Source of the DNA: Haloarcula limicola
Lineage (GTDB): Archaea; Halobacteriota; Halobacteria; Halobacteriales; Haloarculaceae
Length of the DNA: 64,000 nt
Direction of reading: 5' to 3'
NCBI RefSeq assembly: GCF_010119205.1
Contig: NZ_WRXM01000001.1
Span: 992,001-1,056,000 of the forward strand
Part shown: piece by piece, positions 45,413 to 53,226 of the stretch
Layout of the letters: every line of letters begins with the position of its first letter
Position numbering within the stretch: position 1 is the first letter of the stretch
Notes under the pieces: model-generated
What the model was told of the DNA's origin: nothing
Seen by the model: the letters and a program-made list of their open reading frames with translations, nothing else
The model's database searches: none
Made by a program: the position numbers and the translations under genes

Positions 45413-46303
45413 ATGGTAGACTCGATAGACGAATCAAAGAACGTCACAGTAACCGAAGAGGATCTCGAAAACAAATCCAAAGGCGAGCTCATCAAACTCG
45501 CCGGCCAGCTCCGCGACCGGCGCAACGAGCTGAACCAGATGGCCTCCGAGCGGGCCTCCAGCCGCGACGACCTGAACGCGAAGACCCGCGAGAAGGTCGA
45601 CGAGGCCCAGGAACACCGCGAGAAGCGCGACGAGCTCAACGAGCAGGTCCAGGAGCACAAGGACAAGCGCAACGAGCTCAACGCCGAGGCCAACGAGCTG
45701 TTCGACAAGGTCGACAACGTCAAGAACGACCTCGAACTCGACGAGGGCAAGTCCGTCGACGAGCTCAAGGACGAGATCGAAGACTTAGAGTTCAAGCAGC
45801 AGACGGAAGTCCTCTCCTCGGAGGACGAGAAGGAGCTCATCGAGAAGATCGAGACCAAGCGCGAGAAGCTCCAGACCAAGCAGGAGAAACTCGACGAGAG
45901 CGGTGACCTCGAAGGGCTCAAGGAGGAGGCCGAGGAGGTCCGCTCGGAGGCTTCGAAGCACCACCAGAAGGTCACGGAACTCGCGGACGAGGCCCAGAAA
46001 CACCACAACAAGATGATCGAGGCCTACCGCGAGGCCGACGAGATCCGCGACGAGGCCGACGAGAAGCACGAGGAGTTCGTCGAGGCCCAGGAAGCGGCCG
46101 ACCAGCACCACGAGGACTTCGTCCGCGTCCAGAAGCGCCTGCGCGAACTCGACAAGAAGGAAGAGCAGGAAGAGCGGTCCCAGCGCGAGGAGAAGCAGGA
46201 AGCCGCGCGCGAGGAAGCCGAGGAGATCTACCAGAAGTTCAAGGAAGGCGAGACGCTCGACACCGAGGACCTGATGAAGCTGCAGAAGGCTGGCAAGCTG
46301 TAA
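45413..46303 (+). CDS. Long coiled-coil protein
   Basis: 296 residues, nearly all heptad-patterned and very rich in Glu, Lys, Arg and Gln, from about residue 20 to 275 (for example RRNELNQMASERASSRDDLN and EQEERSQREEKQEAAREEAEE). The composition is much richer in Lys than its neighbours. The layout matches the archaeal coiled-coil family COG1340-like proteins. Function is unknown; a structural or ribosome/RNA-associated role is guesswork. A C-terminal FKEGETLDTEDLMKLQKAGKL is non-coiled and could be a docking end. Confidence 0.75.
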   Translation: MVDSIDESKNVTVTEEDLENKSKGELIKLAGQLRDRRNELNQMASERASSRDDLNAKTREKVDEAQEHREKRDELNEQVQEHKDKRNELNAEANELFDKVDNVKNDLELDEGKSVDELKDEIEDLEFKQQTEVLSSEDEKELIEKIETKREKLQTKQEKLDESGDLEGLKEEAEEVRSEASKHHQKVTELADEAQKHHNKMIEAYREADEIRDEADEKHEEFVEAQEAADQHHEDFVRVQKRLRELDKKEEQEERSQREEKQEAAREEAEEIYQKFKEGETLDTEDLMKLQKAGKL

Positions 46304-46341
46304 GCGCTCCGCGATTCTCTCTCCGTTTTCACGCCCTATAG

Positions 46342-47094
46342 ATGCATCACTGGCTCCTCTCGACACAGCCGGCCGCGCTCTCGATCGGAACGCTGCTCTC
46401 GACGGCGATCGGCGGCGTCGTCTTCGGCCTCGCGCTGGCGGCCCCGCCCGGCCCGATGAACGCCGTCATCGCGGAGGAGAGCGCCCTCCGAGGCTGGCGC
46501 GCCGGGCTGTTCGCCGGGCTCGGAGCGATGACCGCCGACGCGTGCTTCTTCGTCCTCTCGCTTGCTGGCGTCGCCACCGTCGTCACGGAACTACCCGGAC
46601 TGCGGCAAGCCATGGTCGCCGCGGGCGGACTCCTGATGCTGTGGTTCGCCTACGGCGCGATACAGGACGCGAACGCCCTCTCGTCAGTCGACGCGGAGAG
46701 CGACGGCGACGCGAGCCGCGGGTTCCGAAAGGCGCTGGTGCTGGCGCTCACGAACCCGTATCAGGTGGTGTTCTGGCTCACCGTCGGCGTCGGGCTCTTG
46801 CGCCCCGGGACGCTCGACGTGCTGTCGTCGCTCCCGCTGGTCGGTCGCGAGGCCGCCGGGCTGTTCGTCGTCCGAACCGGCCACCCCGTGTTGCTGGCGG
46901 GGCTGTTCGGGGGAATCGTCTGCTGGATCACCGGGTTTCCGGCGGCGATCGTCGCCGCGCGCGAGCGCGTCGAACGGCTCGCGCCGGCGATCGCGTGGGC
47001 GAGTGCGGCGGTGCTCGCCGTCTCGGGCGCGGTCTTTCTCGCACAGGCGCTCGGGCCGGCCCTCGCGTGGGCCGGCTCGGCGCTGTTACCCTGA
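46342..47094 (+). CDS. LysE/RhtB-family exporter
   Basis: 250 residues with about six membrane helices. The family signature AAPPGPMNAVIAEESALRGWRAGLFAGLGAMTADACFF lies in the first third, and FRKALVLALTNPYQVVFWLTVGVGLL in the middle. LysE-type proteins export amino acids or related small molecules. The substrate is unknown. The gene follows the coiled-coil gene by 38 bases and converges on the HD-domain gene (19 bases between stops). Confidence 0.85.
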   Translation: MHHWLLSTQPAALSIGTLLSTAIGGVVFGLALAAPPGPMNAVIAEESALRGWRAGLFAGLGAMTADACFFVLSLAGVATVVTELPGLRQAMVAAGGLLMLWFAYGAIQDANALSSVDAESDGDASRGFRKALVLALTNPYQVVFWLTVGVGLLRPGTLDVLSSLPLVGREAAGLFVVRTGHPVLLAGLFGGIVCWITGFPAAIVAARERVERLAPAIAWASAAVLAVSGAVFLAQALGPALAWAGSALLP

Positions 47095-47113
47095 CGAGAC
47101 CGCTCGTCCTGCT

Positions 47114-47830
47114 TCAGGAGTCGCCCATCCCGGTCGCGACGTCGTCTAGACTCTCCTCCGTGTTCATCTCGGTGACTTCGGCTTCGAGCCACTCTTGGAA
47201 CCAGCGCGCGCGCTTGAGCCGCTGGTGGACGATAGACTCGGCCGTGTCGCTCCGAACGCGGTCCTCGGCGTCCTCGCCGCGCTCGATGACGCGGTCGACC
47301 ATCTCGGCGGCGTCCATGTGCGTTCTCGACTCGTACCCCATCCGGAGGAGCATAAGCGCAGCGCCGTTGGCACCGACCTTATCGAGGATGTCCGCCTCGA
47401 TGAGACACTGCGTCTCCAGGGGGAGGTTCGAGAGGTCCCCCTGATAGGAGTGGTCCTCGATGGCGCGACACACCTGCTCGACGAACGACTCGGGGTAGTC
47501 ACCGTGTGCGGAGAGGTACTCGCGTGCGATGCGAGCGCCGGCCTCGGCGTGGACGTCCTGTTCGACCTCTAGCTTCGCGATGTCGTGAAAGAGTGCCGCG
47601 ACGCGCGTCACGTCCACGTTCGCTCCTTCCTTCCGGGCGATCTCGGTCGCGATGTCGACCACGTTGAGGATGTGGTTGAACCGGTACTCCGCGGAGTGCC
47701 ACGGGTACCAGCGCATCCGGCCGCCCTCCTCCTCGTTCTCGACACTGGCAGCGAGGTAGTCGTGAACGAACGTTCGCATCGCGTCGAATTCCGCGTCTGA
47801 GACGGGTGACTCCTTAATCTCGACGCCCAC
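47114..47830 (-). CDS. HD-domain phosphohydrolase
   Basis: 238 residues from a GTG at 47830, chosen because GGAGGTG lies 5 bases upstream (47836-47842 on the minus strand). The HD metal ligands are visible: His in RFNHILNVV, His-Asp in ALFHDIAKLE, His in QDVHAEAG, and the distal Asp in EADILDKVG. Such enzymes hydrolyse phosphoester bonds in nucleotides. The substrate is unknown. The use of a ribosome-binding site contrasts with the leaderless genes around it. Confidence 0.85.
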   Translation of the reverse strand: MGVEIKESPVSDAEFDAMRTFVHDYLAASVENEEEGGRMRWYPWHSAEYRFNHILNVVDIATEIARKEGANVDVTRVAALFHDIAKLEVEQDVHAEAGARIAREYLSAHGDYPESFVEQVCRAIEDHSYQGDLSNLPLETQCLIEADILDKVGANGAALMLLRMGYESRTHMDAAEMVDRVIERGEDAEDRVRSDTAESIVHQRLKRARWFQEWLEAEVTEMNTEESLDDVATGMGDS

Positions 47831-48295
47831 ACCACCACCTCCGGCGATAGGTTCCGATATTCATCTTACGGATAAGAAGGTGCGTTCGACTCTTTAGCGT
47901 TACGACAAGACGCATCCCGGCGTTCACGGGACTGACAGGCGTGAAATCACGCAGAACGGGCCGAAAATTGCCGAAACAGAGCCCGGCGGTCGAGCGAGCG
48001 AACGGTGAGACGTGAGCCAACCGGGGCAATCCACCGGTCCGCGGGTACGCTTACGGGCAGTCTCGGCAAGTGACCGGGCGAACGCTTCCGGCCGGCAACA
48101 GCAATTACGCTCGAGCAGTGCATATCTAAACCGCCTATACGAGTACTTGCGCGCCCGATATTTGTTCGTTCGTCCATATGCCTGCGCTTCTCGTGAGGAT
48201 GAACAGTTACATTTTTCAGGGAGATACGTCCGTCGACGTGGAGATACTCGGCAACGGTATGTACGTTTATACCGGTTCCCTACGATTAACCGTGC
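47831..48295. other. Divergent intergenic region, 465 bases
   Basis: It lies between the HD gene and the acetyltransferase. Apart from the HD gene's ribosome-binding site and the acetyltransferase TATA box (48266-48271) I see no supported gene. Composition is less GC-rich than the flanks (for example 48120-48180). Short ORFs on both strands lack family features. Confidence 0.5.
48266..48271 (+). promoter_or_regulatory. TATA box for the acetyltransferase gene
   Basis: TTTATA is centred 27-28 bases before ATG 48296, marking a leaderless start. Confidence 0.7.
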
Positions 48296-49024
48296 ATGAA
48301 CGTTCGACCGGCTTCGCCAGCCGATGGACCGGCAATCAGAGACGTCGCGCGACGGTCGCTGCAAGCGTCGTACTCGCTGGGACCGCAGGCGATCACCAGC
48401 GCCATCGAGGAGTGGTACGACGAGGAGCAGCTCGAGGCGACGCTGGCTGACGGGGACCGGCTCCTCCTGGTCGCCGACGACGACGGGCAGATCGTGGGTT
48501 TCTCCGAGAGCGTCCTCGCGGCCGACAACACCGGGACGCTCCTGTGGTTGCACGTCGACCCGGCCCATCGCGGCGTCGGGAACGCCGCGTCGCTGTTCGA
48601 GCGGACCCGCGAGCAACTCCGCGAGCTCGGCGCGACGCACCTCCAGGGACGCGTCCTAGACGACAACGTCGACGGCAACACGTTCTACGAGGAGCAGGGC
48701 TTCGAACGCGCCGGCTCGGAGGAGATCGACATCGCCGGCCAAACCTACGTCGAGAACCTCTACACGGAGAGCGAGCGGTGGGGCCGCGAGCCCATGGAGA
48801 CGGACGAAGGTCGAACCGTCTACGTCGACCACGACAACCACGAGCGGGGCTCGATCGCGCCGTTCCACGTCGTCTACGGCGGCGAGGACGCCGAGGACCG
48901 ATACGGCTACTTCTGTAGCAACTGCAACACCCTCGCCAACGCGATGGACTCGATGGGCCGCATCGAGTGCGACGGCTGCGGGAACGTCCGAAAACCGCTG
49001 CGCTGGGACGCCGCGTACCTCTGA
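48296..49024 (+). CDS. GNAT acetyltransferase fused to a zinc ribbon
   Basis: 242 residues. The N-terminal GNAT domain (about 1-150) has the acetyl-CoA loop in WLHVDPAHRGVGNAASLFERTREQLRELGA and the terminal DDNVDGNTFYEEQGFERAG. The C-terminal part (about 165-242) carries YFCSNCNTLANAM and IECDGCGNVRKPLRW, two CxxC pairs forming a probable zinc ribbon. The fusion suggests that the ribbon recruits a protein or nucleic-acid substrate for acetylation; this is inference. The two modules are joined by an acidic linker. Confidence 0.85.
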   Translation: MNVRPASPADGPAIRDVARRSLQASYSLGPQAITSAIEEWYDEEQLEATLADGDRLLLVADDDGQIVGFSESVLAADNTGTLLWLHVDPAHRGVGNAASLFERTREQLRELGATHLQGRVLDDNVDGNTFYEEQGFERAGSEEIDIAGQTYVENLYTESERWGREPMETDEGRTVYVDHDNHERGSIAPFHVVYGGEDAEDRYGYFCSNCNTLANAMDSMGRIECDGCGNVRKPLRWDAAYL

Positions 49025-49094
49025 GCGGGCGACGACGGCGGATCGGGGTAGGTCCCGAGCGACTTCCGCGTCGGATCCCGCTCGCTCGCCATAC

Positions 49095-49102
49095 ATTTTT
49101 TA
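49095..49102 (+). promoter_or_regulatory. TATA box for the UspA gene
   Basis: TTTTTTAT is centred about 27 bases before ATG 49126 and supports that start over the in-frame ATG at 49102. Confidence 0.65.
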
Positions 49103-49125
49103 TGGGACTGCTGATTAGCGTAGTC

Positions 49126-49608
49126 ATGGTCCGGGTCCGTCACGTGCTGGTCCCCATGGGAAACACCGAGCGCTCGGAACGAGCGCTGGTGTTCGCCCTG
49201 GAGGAGTACCCCGAGGCGAGAATATCAGTCATCCACGTGACCGAGTCGAGTGACCCGTTGGGACTGTTCGGACGGCGCGAAGTCGAAGATTACCTGATCC
49301 CCGACCGCGATGGTGGGTTGGAAGATGAACTGGTTCCCGACGGGAGCTCGTTCAACCGAGCGCAACGAAAACGGGCGGAGCAGGTGTTCACTCGCGCCTG
49401 CCAAATCGCAGACGGGTACGGGACAGATATCGAACTCATCGTCAGATCGGGCGACGTCGTCGAGGAGATTCGCTCGTATACCGATGCCGAAGCGGTCGAT
49501 CGTATCGTCATCGCGGACCACCAACCGACGGGTGTCCGCCCGCGAATTCGCGGCGTCTCGGCGTCGATCGCGAGACACGCAGCGCCGCCCGTTACGATGA
49601 TCGGATAA
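49126..49608 (+). CDS. Universal stress protein (UspA)
   Basis: 160 residues of the UspA fold: HVLVPMGNTERSERALVFAL at the N-terminus, a central helical stretch, and IVIADHQPTGVRPRIRGVSASIARHAAPPVTMIG at the end. The ATP-binding signature G-2x-G-9x-G(S/T) is degenerate (the first Gly is Ala, the last is G-V-S), so ATP binding is uncertain. A long acidic insertion (EVEDYLIPDRDGGLEDELVPDGS) is unusual. TATA spacing selects the start at 49126. Confidence 0.85.
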   Translation: MVRVRHVLVPMGNTERSERALVFALEEYPEARISVIHVTESSDPLGLFGRREVEDYLIPDRDGGLEDELVPDGSSFNRAQRKRAEQVFTRACQIADGYGTDIELIVRSGDVVEEIRSYTDAEAVDRIVIADHQPTGVRPRIRGVSASIARHAAPPVTMIG

Positions 49609-49661
49609 CACACTCGAAGCCTGCAACGAGATCTGCCGCCGTCATAGACCCCATACGACCC

Positions 49662-49916
49662 TCAGGTGACGGGATTTCTGACAGCGGGATGGCGGAAGAA
49701 CGCGATGAGTCCCCACATCCCCGCCGCGACGAGCATTCCCATCGCGGAGAGCAGCATATCCATCGACAGGAACGTGACGCCGAAGACCACCTTCAGAGCG
49801 GCGGCGGGGATGCTCGTCGCCCACGGGACGCTGGCCGACTTGTTGCTGAGCGTCGGGTAGAGCACGCCGACCGTGATGGCGGCACCAGTCAAGAATATGA
49901 TATCTTGCCACGCCAT
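49662..49916 (-). CDS. Small membrane protein with an upstream coupled mini-ORF
   Basis: 84 residues with three hydrophobic stretches (DIIFLTGAAITVGVLYPTL; WATSIPAAALKVVFGVTFL; LLSAMGMLVAAGMWGLIAFF). The family is unknown. The ATG at 49916 lies in TGATG, overlapping the stop of the 13-codon upstream ORF, and GGAGG lies 7 bases before it. Expression therefore probably depends on translation of the mini-ORF. Confidence 0.65.
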   Translation of the reverse strand: MAWQDIIFLTGAAITVGVLYPTLSNKSASVPWATSIPAAALKVVFGVTFLSMDMLLSAMGMLVAAGMWGLIAFFRHPAVRNPVT

Positions 49917-49957
49917 CAGTATCCTCCTATCGGTCGGCAAATCACTGAGACACTCAT
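49916..49957 (-). CDS. Leaderless 13-residue upstream ORF
   Basis: ATG at 49957 begins the peptide MSVSVICRPIGGY, and its TGA overlaps the next ATG. A TATA box (reads TTTATATC on the minus strand, 49981-49988) is centred 28 bases before the mini-ORF start, not before the membrane gene, so the transcript should begin at this ORF. It looks like a translational leader. Confidence 0.5.
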   Translation of the reverse strand: MSVSVICRPIGGY

Positions 49958-49980
49958 ATTTGAACGACGTTTCTGACGGC

Positions 49981-49988
49981 GATATAAA
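49981..49988 (-). promoter_or_regulatory. TATA box of the mini-ORF/membrane gene transcript
   Basis: Read on the minus strand it is TTTATATC, placing the transcription start at or next to the mini-ORF ATG (49957). Confidence 0.6.
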
Positions 49989-49989
49989 C

Positions 49990-50327
49990 CTTCTCAAACT
50001 GCACCGATCGTCGTGGGGAGTACGTACGCAGCCCGGAACTCCGGCTAGTACCACACTCTACTACGGTAAACGCAGGGGGAAGCCGGTGTGCCGAACGATT
50101 CCAGCCGATCGCCTGATCTTCATAGGATGCCGTCAGTGGCATACCACTTCTTCGCACGATCGCTCGTCGGTCGGGATTACCGCCAGTATACTCTTCGGAA
50201 GAGCGATTTGTGCCGTTTTGAGTGGCGCTCCGGGCGGATTCGAGTCGCGGCCGTCTCGCCGACGCTTCACTCCCTGGGTTACGACTCCGATAGACTATCC
50301 GCTCCTCGCGTTCGATCGTCGCAGGAT
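49990..50327. other. Region 3' of tRNA-Gln with a partial tRNA-like copy
   Basis: No gene is seen in these 338 bases. CCGGGCGGATTCGA at 50230-50243 repeats exactly the tRNA-Gln T-arm/acceptor segment at 50332-50345, in the same orientation. The surrounding bases diverge. The region is less GC-rich than the coding DNA. Confidence 0.5.
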
Positions 50328-50399
50328 AGTCCCGGGCGGATTCGAACCGCCGTCAAGGGCTCCAAAGGCCCTTATGATTGGCCGCTACACCACGGGACT
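50328..50399 (-). tRNA. tRNA-Gln (anticodon TTG)
   Basis: 72 bases folding as a cloverleaf on the minus strand: acceptor arms AGTCCCG and CGGGACT, anticodon stem AGGGC/GCCCT with loop CTTTGGA (anticodon TTG, decoding CAA), variable loop TGAC, and T-arm GGCGG-TTCGAAT-CCGCC. The D-arm GTGTAGCGGCCAATCAT fits tRNA-Gln. CCA is not encoded. No intron. Confidence 0.93.
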
Positions 50400-50459
50400 T
50401 CACTACTCGTCCGTGAGATTCGCAATCTCTGCGAGATCGCTGACCACCACGGGACTTCA
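50388..50459. repeat. 15-bp direct repeat covering the tRNA-Gln 5' end
   Basis: CACCACGGGACTTCA occurs at 50388-50402, where it contains the tRNA 5' acceptor strand, and again at 50445-50459, 57 bases away in the tRNA's upstream region. It may be a duplication scar or att-like trace. Confidence 0.6.
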
Positions 50460-50499
50460 GATAGACCAACCGACGGAGGACACTTGAACGCTTCGAGAC

Positions 50500-50934
50500 T
50501 CAGTCGCTGACGGCTTCGGCCTCGGTTTCGAGCAGTTCGCAGACGTCGTCGTCGGCGTTGAAGCAGTCGGGACACTGCGGTTCGCGGTCGATGATGGTGT
50601 CGAGGCGTTCGGCCACCGTCTCGTCGATGACGCCCTCTAACTGCTTGGCCTCGGTGCGGAACTCCTCGACTTCCAGCACCTCGACGAGGAACCGCTCGAT
50701 GATGCAGTAGTTCTGGAGGGCGTCGCGGGCCTGCTGGATCCCCTCGTCGGTCAGGTCGACCCCCTTGTACTTCTCGTGCTCTAAGAGACCGCGCTCTTCG
50801 AGCTTGCCGATCATCTCGTTGGCGCTCGCCGGGCTCACGTCCAGCAGATCCGCGATCGCGCCTGTGGAGGCGGGACCGTCCTCTTGCTGTTGGGTGAGGT
50901 AGATGGCTTTCAGATACTGCGCCTGGGTGTTCAT
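50500..50934 (-). CDS. DtxR/MntR-family metal-dependent repressor
   Basis: 144 residues. The N-terminal winged helix (NTQAQYLKAIYLTQQQEDGPASTGAIADLLDVSPASANEMIGKLEERGLLEHEKYKGVDLT) and the dimerisation domain with metal-ligand candidates (QNYCIIERFLVEVLEVEEF; Glu, His-poor, and Cys in PQCPDCFNADDDVCELLE) follow the IdeR/SirR plan. The SH3-like domain is absent, as in MntR-type proteins. It would repress iron or manganese genes. Its ATG overlaps the stop of the ferritin-like gene (50931-50934), so they are coexpressed. Confidence 0.88.
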   Translation of the reverse strand: MNTQAQYLKAIYLTQQQEDGPASTGAIADLLDVSPASANEMIGKLEERGLLEHEKYKGVDLTDEGIQQARDALQNYCIIERFLVEVLEVEEFRTEAKQLEGVIDETVAERLDTIIDREPQCPDCFNADDDVCELLETEAEAVSD

Positions 50935-51413
50935 CGTCGTTCCTCCATGAGTGTGGTCACTTCCTCGGCCCCCTCGGCCTCCTCCTCGCGGATGGTTCGC
51001 AGGACGTCCAGCAGTCGGTCGCGGTCGACGTTGAACGATACCTCAGAGGCCTCGATCGCCTCGATGAGGTCGTCGTAGAACTTGTAGGCGGTCTCCTCGT
51101 TGCAGAGCTGGTCGTAGAGAATGCCGTCGAAGTCCTCGTCGCTCTCGTACTGGGCCTCGACGAGCGTCTGTATCTCCTCGAAGGCGACCGTCTCGGCTTC
51201 GAGGTCGTCGACGAGCGCTTCGAGGCGGCGGCGGTGGTCGGCGGACTCCGCGGCGGCGTGGTCGAGCAGCTCGCCGATCGCCGGGTCGAGCGTCTCGCCG
51301 GACTCCTCGGCGTGTTTCGAGGCGCGGGCCTCGACGACCTCCTCGAGGACGATGCCGATCTGGAGCAGCCGCGCGAGCTGGTGGTCCGATGCGACCGGCT
51401 GGGTCAGACTCAC
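50931..51413 (-). CDS. Ferritin-like (rubrerythrin-type) protein
   Basis: 160 residues from a GTG at 51413, a four-helix-bundle layout with carboxylate/histidine ligands in EEVVEARASKHAEE, HAAAESADHRRR, FEEIQTLVEAQYESD and CNEETAYKFYDDLIEAIE. It may bind or oxidise iron, or protect against peroxide. It is the first gene of a two-gene operon with the DtxR-type repressor (stop-start overlap). An 11-codon ORF just upstream overlaps its GTG. Confidence 0.8.
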   Translation of the reverse strand: MSLTQPVASDHQLARLLQIGIVLEEVVEARASKHAEESGETLDPAIGELLDHAAAESADHRRRLEALVDDLEAETVAFEEIQTLVEAQYESDEDFDGILYDQLCNEETAYKFYDDLIEAIEASEVSFNVDRDRLLDVLRTIREEEAEGAEEVTTLMEERR

Positions 51414-51445
51414 GGCGTCACCCCCGGACGTGGCGATGCAGTCAT
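51410..51445 (-). CDS. 11-residue upstream ORF coupled to the ferritin-like gene
   Basis: ATG at 51445 encodes MTASPRPGVTP; the TGA (51410-51412) overlaps the GTG start of the next gene in GTGA. A TATA-like CTTAAGTTT on the minus strand is centred near 51471, about 27 bases before this ATG, so the transcript would be leaderless for the mini-ORF. Confidence 0.4.
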   Translation of the reverse strand: MTASPRPGVTP

Positions 51446-51545
51446 GTGGAAACGTCGGAGAGGGTGAAACTTAAGCCGTTCCCTGTCGGGTTCGGCGCGC
51501 CGGTACTTTTAGCCGCGCGGGAGAACACGTGGGAAGTGACCAGCA

Positions 51546-53189
51546 ATGACTGACCACCCCCAGTGGTACCGCGACGCGGTCATCTACTCGCTCGACGTGA
51601 AGACGTTCGCCGACGGGAACGGGGACGGCATCGGCGACTTCGTCGGTCTGCGCGACAGACTCGACTACCTCGACGACCTCGGAGTGACCTGTCTCTGGCT
51701 GTTGCCCTTCTATCCCAGCCCGTGGCGGGACAACGGCTACGACGTCGCCGACTACTACGGCATCGACGAGCGCCTCGGGACGATGGGAGACTTCCGACGG
51801 TTCCTCGACGAGGCCCACGACCGCGGGATGCGCGTGCTCGCCGACATGGTGTTCAACCACACCTCGACGGATCACCCGTGGTTCCAGCGCGCCCGCGACG
51901 GCGACGAGGAGTATCGGGACTACTACCTCTGGACTGACGACCCCGAGAGCGCACCCGACGTGCAGAACATCTTCCCTGGCGAGGAAGACGGCGTCTGGAC
52001 CTACGACGAGGCCGCCGACGCGCACTACTACCACCAGTTCTACCACTTCCAGCCCGACCTGAACGTCTCGAACCCCGCGGTGCAAGACGAGATAGAGCGC
52101 GTCCTCCGGTTCTGGACCGAACAGGGCCTCGACGGGTTCCGCGTGGACGCCGCGACCCCGATGATCGGGCCGAAGGGGGCCGAACCGGTCAGCATCGACG
52201 ACCCGCACTCGCTGTTCAGACGGATGAAGAGCACCGTCGGCGACGTCGACGAGGAGACGGTCCTGCTGGCCGAGGCCGACGACGAACCCGCCGAACTGAA
52301 GCGCTACTTCGGAACCGGCGACGAGTTCGACCTGCTCTTGAGCTTCGTCTCGAACGCCCACCTCGTCTGGGCGCTCGTCGACGAGAACGCCGATCACCTC
52401 GGCGAGGCCTTCGACCGGCTACCCGACTACGACGAGGTCGCGGAGCACGGCCAGTGGGCGAACTTCCTGCGGAACTTCGACGAGTTGAACCTCGGGCCGC
52501 TCCCTCGGCAGGAGTTCGACCGCGCGTTCGAGCGCATCGGTGCCGACCCCGACACCCGGCTCTACGGTCGCGGCGTCCGCCGCCGGCTGGCCCCGCTCTT
52601 GGACGGCGACCCCGACCGAATCGCCTGTGCGACCAGCCTCTGTTTCGCGCTCCCGGGGACGCCGATCATCGTCGCCGGCGACGAGATCGGGATGGGCGAC
52701 GAGCTGTCGCTGCCGGGCCGTGACGCCGTCCGGACGCCCATCCAGTGGACCGACGACCCCACTGGCGGGTTCTCGACCGGCGACGCGGAGACGCTTTTCA
52801 GGCCGGTCGTCGAGGGAGAGTACGGTCCCGAATCGGTCAACGTCGCCGCTCAGAGCGGCGAGCCCGATTCGCTGCTGGCCCACGTCCGCGAGATCATCGC
52901 CACTCGGAAGGCCTGCCCGGAGCTCTCCCGCGGCGAGCAGTCCGTCGTCGAGACCGAGGACCCCGCCGTCTTCCTCCACCGGAGCGACTGGGGCGAGACG
53001 ACGCTGCTGACGGCCCACAACGTCGGCAGCGAGCCGACGACGGTCAACTTGGACGCTCCAGACGACGTCGTCACGCACCTGCTCGGCCCCGGCGAGTACT
53101 CGCTAGACAGCGACACGGTGAGCATCGAGCTCGGCGGCTACGAATACTGCTGGCTACGTCTCGGCCGCCCGCGGACGCGGTCGGCGTAG
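51546..53189 (+). CDS. GH13 enzyme of the trehalose synthase/alpha-amylase type
   Basis: 547 residues. GNGDGIGDFVGLRDRLDYLDDLG, DMVFNHTSTDHPWFQ, FYHFQPDLNVSNPAVQDEIERVLRFWTEQGLDGFRVDA (nucleophile Asp near 200) and VLLAEADDE (acid/base Glu near 242) follow trehalose synthase. Motif IV, normally NHDE, reads NFDE (FLRNFDEL, near 310), so the transition-state His is Phe. TPIIVAGDEIGMGDE and PIQWTDDPTGGF complete the barrel; a C-terminal beta domain follows. It is cytoplasmic (no signal). It may interconvert maltose and trehalose, or use alpha-glucosides. Confidence 0.85.
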   Translation: MTDHPQWYRDAVIYSLDVKTFADGNGDGIGDFVGLRDRLDYLDDLGVTCLWLLPFYPSPWRDNGYDVADYYGIDERLGTMGDFRRFLDEAHDRGMRVLADMVFNHTSTDHPWFQRARDGDEEYRDYYLWTDDPESAPDVQNIFPGEEDGVWTYDEAADAHYYHQFYHFQPDLNVSNPAVQDEIERVLRFWTEQGLDGFRVDAATPMIGPKGAEPVSIDDPHSLFRRMKSTVGDVDEETVLLAEADDEPAELKRYFGTGDEFDLLLSFVSNAHLVWALVDENADHLGEAFDRLPDYDEVAEHGQWANFLRNFDELNLGPLPRQEFDRAFERIGADPDTRLYGRGVRRRLAPLLDGDPDRIACATSLCFALPGTPIIVAGDEIGMGDELSLPGRDAVRTPIQWTDDPTGGFSTGDAETLFRPVVEGEYGPESVNVAAQSGEPDSLLAHVREIIATRKACPELSRGEQSVVETEDPAVFLHRSDWGETTLLTAHNVGSEPTTVNLDAPDDVVTHLLGPGEYSLDSDTVSIELGGYEYCWLRLGRPRTRSA

Positions 53190-53226
53190 CCGCGGCTGAC
53201 GGTGGCAGGAGACGAGAAGCGTAGAA

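Noticed and set aside
47947-48177. 76-codon minus-strand ORF between the HD and acetyltransferase genes
   Set aside because: No recognisable motif, and no promoter at the expected distance; composition looks non-coding.
48178-48450. 90-codon ORF before and across the acetyltransferase start
   Set aside because: Most of it overlaps the GNAT gene in another frame and the unique part has no family features; the TATA box at 48266 fits the GNAT start instead.
49990-50500. An integrated element at tRNA-Gln
   Set aside because: No integrase or foreign genes lie between the partial tRNA copies; only short scars remain, so they are reported as repeats.
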